Positions 1 through 7,172 of a stretch of DNA of 64,000 bases are shown piece after piece. The position numbers and the translations under genes were made by a program. Under the pieces are notes generated by a model. It worked only from the letters and a program-made list of their open reading frames with translations, did no database searches and had not been told where the DNA came from. The stretch is from Streptomyces rugosispiralis (GTDB lineage: Bacteria > Actinomycetota > Actinomycetes > Streptomycetales > Streptomycetaceae): assembly GCF_024505145.1 (NCBI RefSeq), contig NZ_JANIAA010000012.1, positions 62,001 through 126,000 of the forward strand. The letters run 5' to 3'. The first letter of the stretch is position 1. Each line of letters starts with the position of its first letter.

Positions 1-599
1 CTCGCCACGGCGAAGTCCGCGCCGAGCTCCAGCGGGCGCTGGCCGAGCGGGGTGGCGAGGGTGTTGTCGACGGCGACCAGCGAGCCCCGGGCGTGCGCGG
101 CCTCGGCGAGCCGGCGGATGTCGCAGACGTCCAGTCCGGGATTGGACGGGGTTTCCAGCCACAGCAGCTTCGTCCGGTCGCCCGAAGCGTCCAGCGCCTC
201 CAGGGCGGCCAGCTGGGCGTCCTCGCCGGTCGGGGCGGTGCGCACGGTGACCCCGTAGCCCGCCAGCCGCTCGATCAGCGCCGGGAGCAGCTGATAGCCG
301 TCGGACGGCAGGACGGCCGCGTCGCCCTGGCGCAGCTGGGACAGCAGTACGGCCGAGATCGCGCCCATGCCGGAGGAGAAGACGACCGTCTCGGCGTCGG
401 TGCCCGGCGACTCCAGCTCGCTGATCGCCCGCTCCAGCAGGGACCAGGTGGGATTGGCGTCCCGGCCGTAGGTGTAGGGGCCGACGGCGTCGCCGGGGAG
501 GTGGTAGTGGGCGGCGAAGACCGGGCCCGGCAGCGTCGGCTCATACGCCTCGGCCTCGGGCAGTCCGGCCCGCACGGTGCGGGTGCCGTCGCCGGTCAT
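1..599 (-). CDS. cystathionine gamma-lyase-type PLP enzyme, C-terminal part outside window
   Basis: These are the first 199 codons of a Cys/Met-metabolism PLP enzyme (cystathionine gamma-lyase or gamma-synthase type). The N-terminus has the family pattern of an opening with GTRTVRAGLPE, then TYGRDANPTWS, then the cofactor-phosphate segment FSSGMGAIS. The segment LETPSNPGLDV and the aspartate of LVAVDNT, which normally contacts the pyridine nitrogen, follow. The PLP lysine lies beyond the left edge, so lyase and synthase cannot be told apart. The ATG overlaps the stop of the upstream tyrosine phosphatase gene as ATGA, so the two are probably translationally coupled. Confidence 0.88.
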   Translation of the reverse strand, partial: MTGDGTRTVRAGLPEAEAYEPTLPGPVFAAHYHLPGDAVGPYTYGRDANPTWSLLERAISELESPGTDAETVVFSSGMGAISAVLLSQLRQGDAAVLPSDGYQLLPALIERLAGYGVTVRTAPTGEDAQLAALEALDASGDRTKLLWLETPSNPGLDVCDIRRLAEAAHARGSLVAVDNTLATPLGQRPLELGADFAVA

Positions 600-1264
600 A
601 TGGACTCCTTCTCCGCGTCCGGGCCATCGGCGGTCGACGCGCTCTCGACGGTGGCGCTCCCCGCGGTCTTCCCCGCGGTCTTCCCCGCGGTCTTTCCCGC
701 GGCCTTCCCTGTGGCCTTCTCCGCGCCCTTCTGCGCGCCCTTTTCCGAGGCGTCGATGGCCTCGGTGACCGCGTCCAGCAGCCCGCCGCTCGCGGCCTCG
801 ATCATCTCCAGGCACTCCTCGAATTCGTCCAGCCCGCCGAAATACGGGTCCGGCACATTGAGGCCGCCCAGCGCGTCATGGTCCGCGTCCGGGTCGTAGC
901 TCCGCAGCAGCCGCACCTTCGCGGCGGCGTGCGGGGTCGGCGCGAGCGCACGCAGCTCGTGCAGATGGCCGCTGTCCAGGGCGATCACCAGATCGAGGCG
1001 CTCGAACCACTCGGCCCGGAACTGGCGCGCGATGTGATCCTGCTCATAGCCGTGGGCGGTCAGTACGTCGATGGCGCGGCGGTCGGCCCCGTCGCCCTCG
1101 TGCCAGGGCCCGGTGCCCGCGCTGTCCACCTCGAGGAGGCCGTCCAGCCCGGCCTCCGCGGCATGGGCGCGGAGGACGGATTCGGCCATCGGCGAGCGGC
1201 ATATGTTGCCGGTGCAGACAAAGCAGACACGGTAGGGCGACGGGTCTCTCATGCCTTCCATCAT
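596..1264 (-). CDS. ptpA: low-molecular-weight protein-tyrosine phosphatase
   Basis: A 222-residue cytoplasmic phosphatase. The P-loop signature CX5R is seen as VCFVCTGNICRSPMAES, with the nucleophile at Cys17 and Arg23, and the general-acid loop appears as NVPDPYFGG near residue 137. The enzyme removes phosphate from protein phosphotyrosine. After the usual domain of about 155 residues there is a lysine/alanine/glycine-rich tail containing repeated GKTA units, which is unusual and probably disordered. The gene starts 12 bp after the holin-family gene and overlaps the lyase gene by 4 bp, so three genes form one minus-strand operon. Methionines at positions 1, 2 and 5 make the exact start uncertain by up to four codons. 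S. coelicolor ptpA occupies the same context, from memory. Confidence 0.92.
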   Translation of the reverse strand: MMEGMRDPSPYRVCFVCTGNICRSPMAESVLRAHAAEAGLDGLLEVDSAGTGPWHEGDGADRRAIDVLTAHGYEQDHIARQFRAEWFERLDLVIALDSGHLHELRALAPTPHAAAKVRLLRSYDPDADHDALGGLNVPDPYFGGLDEFEECLEMIEAASGGLLDAVTEAIDASEKGAQKGAEKATGKAAGKTAGKTAGKTAGSATVESASTADGPDAEKESI

Positions 1265-1276
1265 CTCCGGCCGTGA

Positions 1277-1657
1277 TCAGTCCTTGTCATCGGGCAGCAC
1301 GACATGCAGGGCCCACGCGACTATGGAGACGATCAGGCCGCCGAGCACCGCGGTGCCGAAGCCGTCGACCTCGAAGCTCAGGTCCAGCTTTCCGGCCAGC
1401 CAGGAGGTCAACAACAGCATCAGGGCGTTGATCACCAGCGTGATCAGCCCGAGGGTCAGGATGAACAGCGGGAAGGCCAGCAGCTTGACGATCGGCTTGA
1501 CCACCACGTTCACCACGCCGAAGAGCAGAGCCACGAGAATGAGGGTGAGTGCCTGGCGCCCGGTGTTGTCACCGGTGAGCGTGATGTCCTTGAGCAGCCA
1601 AATGGCGACGCCGAGGGCGCCGGCGTTCGCGATCGTCTTGACGAGAAAATTCTTCAT
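1277..1657 (-). CDS. phage holin family (Phage_holin_4_2 type) membrane protein
   Basis: A 126-residue membrane protein with four predicted hydrophobic segments (roughly residues 6-24, 35-55, 60-87 and 102-120) and a short charged tail ending PDDKD. The pattern of VVNVVVKPIVKLLAFPLFILT matches a family annotated by homology to phage holins that is chromosomal in most actinobacteria and is not tied to a prophage here. Its cellular role is unknown. It is the first gene of the operon with the tyrosine phosphatase and the lyase, reading leftward. Confidence 0.85.
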   Translation of the reverse strand: MKNFLVKTIANAGALGVAIWLLKDITLTGDNTGRQALTLILVALLFGVVNVVVKPIVKLLAFPLFILTLGLITLVINALMLLLTSWLAGKLDLSFEVDGFGTAVLGGLIVSIVAWALHVVLPDDKD

Positions 1658-1734
1658 GGTTGAGATCGTCGCAGACAGGCCCCGGCGCAGGCAGGGGCAC
1701 CGCAGGCATGGGTCAGGCAGGGGTGGAGAGTCGA

Positions 1735-2052
1735 ATGAAGGCGTTCCGGCTGGATGAGCTGGAGGCGGAGCGGGCCGCGAACGACGGCGCGTATCTGCAG
1801 TTCCTGCGGGAGCGGAACATGTCCGTGGGGTTGTACGCGCTGGACGCGGGCCAGGCCGACCCGCAGTCGCCGCACGGCCAGGACGAGGTGTACGTCGTGA
1901 TGAGCGGCCGGGCGTCCGTCACGGTCGGGATGGAGACGACACAGGTGGCGCGGGGCAGTGTGGTGTACGTCCCGGCGGGCACGGCGCACAAGTTCCACCA
2001 CATCACCGAGGATCTGAGGGTGCTGGTGGTGTTCTCGCCGCCGGAGGGCTGA
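1735..2052 (+). CDS. cupin-domain protein
   Basis: A 105-residue single-domain beta-barrel protein. The two cupin motifs are visible: the first as GQADPQSPHGQDEVYVVMSG around residues 40-60, and the second as VPAGTAHKFHHIT around residues 80-95, supplying His and Glu metal ligands. The substrate is not predictable from sequence. The ATG at 1735 follows a GGTGGAG ribosome site; an in-frame ATG 75 bp upstream has none. The gene is monocistronic and divergent from the holin-family operon. Confidence 0.82.
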   Translation: MKAFRLDELEAERAANDGAYLQFLRERNMSVGLYALDAGQADPQSPHGQDEVYVVMSGRASVTVGMETTQVARGSVVYVPAGTAHKFHHITEDLRVLVVFSPPEG

Positions 2053-2056
2053 GGCC

Positions 2057-2150
2057 GTCCCGGGGCGTAATGCCGTCGGCCCCCGGGGCGTGATGCCGCA
2101 GGCCCCCCGGGGCGTGATGCCGCAGGCCCCCCGGGGCGTGATGCCGTCGG
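2057..2150. repeat. four tandem 23-24 bp GC-rich units
   Basis: Four copies of a unit built on cccCGGGGCGTgATGCCG are arranged head to tail, with the GGGGCGT element at 2062, 2085, 2109 and 2133. They begin just after the cupin stop codon and fill a third of the gap before the next gene. No gene lies in 2053-2348. Confidence 0.85.
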
Positions 2151-2348
2151 TGTCGGCGAGCTGATCCCGGTCCGGGGCTTGTCCATCTGGGAGCCGATGT
2201 GTGGCCGGCCGGCCCCGTAGGGGTCCGGTCAGGGGAGGACGGGGGGCGCGGGCCGCCCGCGCGCCTCCGTCCCGTCCTAGCATCGATGGCAGGGAAGACC
2301 GGCCGTCGGCGTCCGGACCCACGGCTCGGAGAGAAAGCAGGGAGTCAC

Positions 2349-2543
2349 GTGACCACGAAGGGGATATTCCAGGGCTTGCCGTGGTGGGTGACCTGGATCG
2401 CGATACCGGTCCTCGTCCTCGCCGTGTTCGGCGGCCTGATCATGAGCGTGATCGGGTTCGTGGTGAGCCTCGTCTTCAAGGCGTTGCTGCTGGTGGTGCT
2501 GGTCGCCGGGCTGATCTACGTCGTACGGAAGTTCACTTCCTGA
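2349..2543 (+). CDS. small membrane protein (DUF5326-like)
   Basis: A 64-residue protein whose centre is two hydrophobic helices (about residues 10-33 and 36-56), ending with a basic VVRKFTS tail. The GTG start at 2349 is preceded by a GGGAG site, and the length agrees with a small conserved Streptomyces membrane family of unknown function. The next gene downstream is ssgA, 470 bp away. Confidence 0.7.
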   Translation: MTTKGIFQGLPWWVTWIAIPVLVLAVFGGLIMSVIGFVVSLVFKALLLVVLVAGLIYVVRKFTS

Positions 2544-3016
2544 CCCGCCCCCGCGGCGCTCACGGCGTCACCCAGGGCCTGACGCGTCCCCGCAGGCCCT
2601 GACACGCGTCCCCGCGGGCCCTGCGCGTCCCCGCAGGTCCTGACGCACCCCGCCGCGCGCGGATACGCCGCGCGAGGGATACCGCCGGGGCGGGAGCACC
2701 GCCCGGCGCCACCCCTGCCGTTACAGTGCGAGTCCTCGGCGTTCTTCCTTCGGCGTCTGCCTCGCAACAACACCCCGGGGGTGCCTGTTGACGACAGCGA
2801 TCTTCGATACGGCCGGTGCGCCGGCCCCGATCTCCCGCCCACCTGGCCCGCGTCGTCCGGGGCGTCCGCGCCGCCCGGCCCCGCGGGTCTCCACACGGCA
2901 ACACTGGCCATTTTCGTTCCCTCACACGAGGCAAACCGACTCCGCACCGCAATCGAGTCGCTACGCTCCAGAGTCGGCGAAGCGCAAACAACCCGGGGCG
3001 GCGAACGATGCGTGAG
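2544..3016. other. gene-free interval upstream of ssgA
   Basis: No convincing coding sequence is visible. Near 2566-2650 the phrase CCCTGaCGCGTCCCCGCAGG recurs three to four times with small changes. In S. coelicolor and S. griseus an IclR-type activator gene (ssgR/ssfR) precedes ssgA; this interval is too short to hold one. Confidence 0.7.
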
Positions 3017-3454
3017 ATGCGTGACACAGTTCAGGCGGAAGTGACGATGACCTTCCTGGTCTCGCAGGATCTCTCCTTCCGGATCCCGGTCGAGCTGTCC
3101 TACGACAGCAGCGACCCCTATGCCGTCGAGATCACCTTCCATTTGCCCGGTGACGCGCCGGTGAGCTGGGCTTTCGCGCGGGAGCTGCTGCTGGACGGGT
3201 TGAGCAAACCCACCGGCGAGGGGGATGTGCGTATCGCCCCCGCCTCCCCCGAGGGTCTTTCGGACGTCTTCATCAGACTCCAAGTGGGTTGTGAACGGGC
3301 CCTGTTCCGGGCCGGGGCCGCTCCGCTGGTGGCCTTCCTCGACCGGACGGACCGGGTGGTGCCTTTCGGCCAGGAGCCGGCGGCCTGTGACCCGGTCGGC
3401 GATCTTGACGCCGAACTCCACCGCATCCTGGCCGAGGACCGGTACGCGGGCTGA
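3017..3454 (+). CDS. ssgA: SsgA-like sporulation and cell-division regulator
   Basis: A 145-residue SsgA-like protein (SALP family), a group specific to morphologically complex actinomycetes that helps place septa. The N-terminus MRDTVQAEVTMTFLVSQD, the segment SDPYAVEITFHLPGDAPVSW and the segment VAFLDRTDRVVPFGQE resemble SsgA more than SsgB as I recall them. The ATG at 3017 is chosen because it aligns with the SsgA N-terminus; an in-frame ATG at 3008 would add three residues, and neither has a strong ribosome site. Position between the ptpA region and thiC agrees with S. coelicolor ssgA. The partner regulator gene ssgR is absent from its usual place. Confidence 0.88.
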   Translation: MRDTVQAEVTMTFLVSQDLSFRIPVELSYDSSDPYAVEITFHLPGDAPVSWAFARELLLDGLSKPTGEGDVRIAPASPEGLSDVFIRLQVGCERALFRAGAAPLVAFLDRTDRVVPFGQEPAACDPVGDLDAELHRILAEDRYAG

Positions 3455-3536
3455 GAGCCGGTTGCGCGGCGGGCCGAGGCTCAGTGGCATGCCGTGGCCG
3501 AGTCGACGGGCGGCGCGCCGATCGCCTCAGCGCCCT

Positions 3537-3636
3537 GCCACGTCAGTGCCCTGGCACGTCAGTGCCCTGGCACGTCAGCGTCCCGCTACGTCAGTGCCCT
3601 GGCACGTCAGCGTCCCGCCACGTCAGCGTCCCTTCG
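3537..3636. repeat. six tandem 16-bp units at the end of the YibE/F gene
   Basis: CGTCAG recurs at exact 16-bp steps (3541, 3557, 3573, 3589, 3605, 3621). The units alternate between CGTCAGTGCCCTGGCA and CGTCAGCGTCCCGCCA types. The last unit contains the stop codon of the leftward YibE/F gene, and the rest form its 3' untranslated region. Confidence 0.9.
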
Positions 3637-5086
3637 CCCGGCGGCGCCGCCCGCGTCCGCCCCGGCCGGTCCGGGCCGCCTGGGCCGCTTGGGCGCCGCC
3701 CGCGTCGGCCACCCGCTCCGCGCCGCCCTCCACCGCCGGGGCGCGGTCCGCGGAGACCACGAGCACGGCCAGCGCGGTGGTCACCGGCACCGAGGCGACC
3801 AGCCCGATGCTGCCCACCAGCGTCCGTACGATCTCCTCCGCGACGATCTCGCTCGTGGCGACCGTGCCCACCCCGCTGTCCGCGATGGAGAACAGCAGCA
3901 GCAGCGGAAGCGACGCGCCCGCGTACGCCAGCACCAGGGTGTTCACTACGGAGGCGATGTGGTCCCGCCCGATCCGCATCGCCGCCCCGTAGAGCTTGCG
4001 CCGGGATGTGGTCGGGTCCGCCTCCCTCAGCTCCCACACGGCCGAGGTCTGGGTGACCGTCACATCGTCCAGCACGCCGAGCGAGCCGATGATCACGCCC
4101 GCGAGCAGCAGCCCCTGTATCTCGATGTTCGGATAGAGGCCGTGCACCAGCCCGGTCTGGTCGTCCGTGTTGCCGGTGAGGCTCGCCCAGCCGATGAACA
4201 GCGAACCCAGCACCCCGATCAGCAGCAGTGACACCAGGGTGCCGAGCACGGCGACCGACGTACGCGCCGTCAGCCCATGGCACATGTACAGCGCGAGAAG
4301 CATGATGGCGCTGCCCCCGACGACCGCGACCACCAGCGGATTGGAACCCTGGAGTATCGCCGGGAGGATGAACAGCGTCAGCACCCCGAAGCTGATCGCC
4401 AGCGCCACCAGCGCGAACACCCCGCGCAGCCGCCCCACCACCACGACCGCGAGCGCGAACAGCCCTGCCAGCAGCGCCATCGGCATCGACCGGTCGACGT
4501 CGGACACGGAGTACTGCAGTTCCTTGGGCGCCTTGGGGGCGTACGCCAGCTTCAGCTCCTGCCCGGCGCTGAGCCGGCGCGAGGCGTTGGGCTGGATTAT
4601 TTCGGGGAAGGTGCGGCCTTTGTCCTTGCCCGAGGTGACCTCGATCGTGGCCTTCTCGCAGATGCTCTTCTTTCCGCCCTGCCCGGAGGGGCCGGAGCTC
4701 CCGCCCTGTCCGGGGGCGCCGTTCTGGGCGGCGCCGTCCTGGCCGGGCTCGGTCGGCGCCTGCGGCTGGGCGTTCACATCGGCGCAGTTCACCTCCTCGA
4801 CCTTCACCACCCGTCCGGCGACGGTCGTCTGGTCGAAGCCGAGACCGCTGCGGCCGTGCGCCTTGTGGTCGGGCGCGCCGCCCGGCCAGAGCACGATCAG
4901 ACCGGCCACGACGGCGACGGTGAAGGGGATGAGCACAGCCGCGATGATCTTGCGGAGGCGCCCGGAGACGGGGGTGGCGGGGCCATGGCCGTGGGAGTGG
5001 CCATGGGAATGGCCGTGGCCGTTGCCGTGCGCCTGATCGGAGGGGCGGGGCTGCTCGGGCGGGTGGTCCTGCTGGATGGCGGTCAC
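3623..5086 (-). CDS. YibE/F family multi-pass membrane protein
   Basis: A 487-residue integral membrane protein. Residues 21-36 are a His/Gly cluster (HGHSHGHSHGHG) that could bind metal. One hydrophobic helix follows near residues 48-70, then an extracytoplasmic region rich in Gly/Pro/Gln, and from about residue 200 to 455 at least seven transmembrane segments typical of the YibE/F family, including ADGVGTVATSEIVAEE-type helices. The C-terminus is basic (RGRRRRAKGR). The GTG start has no strong ribosome site. Function is unknown; a transport role is only an inference from topology. Confidence 0.85.
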   Translation of the reverse strand: MTAIQQDHPPEQPRPSDQAHGNGHGHSHGHSHGHGPATPVSGRLRKIIAAVLIPFTVAVVAGLIVLWPGGAPDHKAHGRSGLGFDQTTVAGRVVKVEEVNCADVNAQPQAPTEPGQDGAAQNGAPGQGGSSGPSGQGGKKSICEKATIEVTSGKDKGRTFPEIIQPNASRRLSAGQELKLAYAPKAPKELQYSVSDVDRSMPMALLAGLFALAVVVVGRLRGVFALVALAISFGVLTLFILPAILQGSNPLVVAVVGGSAIMLLALYMCHGLTARTSVAVLGTLVSLLLIGVLGSLFIGWASLTGNTDDQTGLVHGLYPNIEIQGLLLAGVIIGSLGVLDDVTVTQTSAVWELREADPTTSRRKLYGAAMRIGRDHIASVVNTLVLAYAGASLPLLLLFSIADSGVGTVATSEIVAEEIVRTLVGSIGLVASVPVTTALAVLVVSADRAPAVEGGAERVADAGGAQAAQAARTGRGGRGRRRRAKGR

Positions 5087-5168
5087 CGTCGCATCATCGC
5101 AAGAGACGTGGGCCCCCTGTTCAGCGCTGTGGATAAACCGTTAGCGTGGTGACGAACCTTTGCAATCG

Positions 5169-5258
5169 CGGGAGCTCGGAGCACCGGGCTGAGAGGGCGC
5201 TGACGCTGATGGCTGCGCCGACCGCTGAACCTGTTACCGGGTAATGCCGGCGTAGGGA
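5169..5258 (+). promoter_or_regulatory. TPP riboswitch upstream of thiC
   Basis: The thi-box consensus is evident: CTGAGAG near 5189, then ACCGCTGAACCTG near 5221, then CCGGGTAATGCCGGCGTAGGGAG ending at 5259. The final AGGGAG is also the ribosome site of thiC, eight bases before its ATG. Ligand binding would therefore directly hide the ribosome site when thiamine pyrophosphate is plentiful. This is the expected control for thiC. Confidence 0.95.
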
Positions 5259-5267
5259 GTGGGTCTC

Positions 5268-7037
5268 ATGACTCAGCAGGATGCACCATCGCGCGCCGAG
5301 ACGGCCGAATTCGGCTGGCATAAGGGATATGTCGCGGGTTCGCGCCCGGACCTCCAGGTCCCGGTCCGCCGCGTGCACCTCACCAACGGCCAGGATGTGA
5401 CGCTGTACGACACCTCCGGCCCGTACACCGACCCCACCATCGAGACGGATGTCCGCCGTGGCCTGGCGCCGCTGCGGCAGAACTGGATCGTCGCCCGCGG
5501 CGACACCGAGGAGTACGCGGGCCGCCCCGTCCGCCCCGAGGACGACGGGATCAAGCACACCGCGCCCCGCGGGGGACTGCGCAACCTCGACGCGGTCTTC
5601 CCCGGCCGTCCGCGCCAGCCGCGGCGCGGCCGCCCGGGGGTCCCCGTGACCCAACTCGCCCATGCGCGGCGGGGCGAGATCACGGCGGAGATGGAGTACG
5701 TGGCGATCCGCGAGAATGTCTCCCCCGAGGTGGTCCGGGAGGAGATCGCGGCGGGCCGCGCCGTCCTCCCGGCCAATGTGAACCATCCGGAGATCGAGCC
5801 GATGATCATCGGCAAGCGGTTCCTGGTGAAGGTCAACGCCAACATCGGCAACTCAGCCGTCACCTCCTCCATCGAGGAGGAGGTCGAGAAGATGACCTGG
5901 GCGACCCGCTGGGGCGCCGACACGGTCATGGACCTCTCGACCGGCCGCAACATCCACACCACCCGCGAATGGGTGCTGCGCAACTCCCCGGTCCCCATCG
6001 GCACCGTGCCGCTCTATCAGGCATTGGAGAAGGTCGACGGCAGGGCCGAGGAGCTGACCTGGGAGATCTACAAGGACACGGTCATCGAACAGGCCGAGCA
6101 GGGCGTCGACTACATGACCGTCCACGCCGGCGTCCGGCTGCCGTACGTCCCGCTGACCGCCCGCCGCAAGACCGGCATCGTCTCCCGCGGCGGCTCCATC
6201 ATGGCGGCGTGGTGCCTCGCCCACCACCAGGAGTCCTTCCTGTACACCCACTTCGAGGAGCTGTGCGAGATCCTCGCGGCGTACGACGTCACCTACTCAC
6301 TCGGCGACGGCCTGCGTCCGGGGTCGATCGCCGACGCCAACGACGAGGCGCAGTTCGCGGAGTTGCGCACGCTCGGCGAGCTCAACCGCATCGCCAAGGA
6401 GCACGGCGTCCAGACGATGATCGAGGGCCCGGGCCATGTCCCGATGCACAAGATCAAGGAGAACGTCGACCTCCAGCAGGAGGTCTGCGAGGAGGCCCCC
6501 TTCTACACCCTGGGCCCCCTCACCACCGACATCGCCCCCGCCTACGACCACATCACCTCGGGCATCGGCGCCGCGATGATCGCCTGGTGGGGCACGGCGA
6601 TGCTCTGCTACGTCACCCCCAAGGAGCACCTGGGCCTGCCGGACCGCGATGACGTCAAGACCGGCGTCATCACCTACAAGATCGCCGCCCACGCGGCCGA
6701 CCTGGCCAAGGGCCACCCGGACGCCCAGGCATGGGACGACGCGCTCTCCGACGCGCGCTTCGAATTCCGCTGGGAGGACCAGTTCAACCTGGCCCTCGAC
6801 CCGGACACGGCCCGCGCCTTCCACGACGAGACGCTGCCGGCGGAACCGGCCAAGACGGCACACTTCTGCTCGATGTGCGGGCCCAAGTTCTGCTCGATGA
6901 AGATCAGTAGAAGCATCACAGAGCAGTTCGGCGGCGACGCCGACGCGACGCCCGAGGAGATCGAGGCGGGCATGCTCCAGAAGTCCAAGGAGTTCGCGGC
7001 AGCGGGGAACCGCGTGTACCTGCCGCTCGCGGACTGA
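5268..7037 (+). CDS. thiC: phosphomethylpyrimidine synthase ThiC, with a 3' end supplied by the mobile element
   Basis: A 589-residue radical-SAM enzyme that converts aminoimidazole ribotide to the hydroxymethylpyrimidine phosphate of thiamine. The Fe-S ligands CX2CX4C are Cys534, Cys537 and Cys542. The ATG at 5268 is preferred over the GTG at 5259, which lies within the riboswitch. One codon after Cys542 the sequence enters a 12-bp stretch (TCGATGAAGATC) that recurs at 16566. From there the last 43 codons appear to come from the integrated element: the first few (AGT AGA AGC ATC ACA) are atypical of this genome. The original tail, also 43 codons, is stranded at 16578-16709; 28 of 43 residues are identical. 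The protein is intact and probably active. Confidence 0.96.
   Translation: MTQQDAPSRAETAEFGWHKGYVAGSRPDLQVPVRRVHLTNGQDVTLYDTSGPYTDPTIETDVRRGLAPLRQNWIVARGDTEEYAGRPVRPEDDGIKHTAPRGGLRNLDAVFPGRPRQPRRGRPGVPVTQLAHARRGEITAEMEYVAIRENVSPEVVREEIAAGRAVLPANVNHPEIEPMIIGKRFLVKVNANIGNSAVTSSIEEEVEKMTWATRWGADTVMDLSTGRNIHTTREWVLRNSPVPIGTVPLYQALEKVDGRAEELTWEIYKDTVIEQAEQGVDYMTVHAGVRLPYVPLTARRKTGIVSRGGSIMAAWCLAHHQESFLYTHFEELCEILAAYDVTYSLGDGLRPGSIADANDEAQFAELRTLGELNRIAKEHGVQTMIEGPGHVPMHKIKENVDLQQEVCEEAPFYTLGPLTTDIAPAYDHITSGIGAAMIAWWGTAMLCYVTPKEHLGLPDRDDVKTGVITYKIAAHAADLAKGHPDAQAWDDALSDARFEFRWEDQFNLALDPDTARAFHDETLPAEPAKTAHFCSMCGPKFCSMKISRSITEQFGGDADATPEEIEAGMLQKSKEFAAAGNRVYLPLAD
6894..6905 (+). other. left attachment core in thiC
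   Basis: TCGATGAAGATC encodes Ser-Met-Lys-Ile right after the Fe-S cysteine motif of ThiC, and matches the right core at 16566-16577. To its right, element DNA has AGCAT at 6912-6916. To the left of the right core, element DNA has ATGCT at 16557-16561. Joined in the circular form these make an inverted pair flanking the core, as expected for a serine-integrase attP. Confidence 0.75.
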
Positions 7038-7051
7038 TCTCCTGCCCGTGC

Positions 7052-7093
7052 CAGTGAGCGGCGGAGGCTTCTCGTAGCTTCCATCGCTCACTG
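7052..7093 (+). terminator. hairpin after thiC
   Basis: CAGTGAGCG at 7052-7060 pairs with CGCTCACTG at 7085-7093, with further pairing of GGAGGC and GCTTCC inside. It lies 14 bp after the thiC stop, inside the element, so the element brings its own terminator together with the replacement thiC tail. Confidence 0.65.
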
Positions 7094-7172
7094 TGTCCTC
7101 ACCATGAGATCGCACAACACGACCCGGGCCCTGCTCCATGAGGATGCGGGGCCTGGACCATGGCCGTGGGGT

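Noticed and set aside
2781..3044. An 87-codon frame upstream of ssgA as a remnant of ssgR
   Set aside because: The translation shows no IclR helix-turn-helix or effector domain, and codon positions lack the usual GC pattern.
3537..3636. CRISPR array
   Set aside because: The 16-bp units are contiguous with no spacers, and no cas genes are present.
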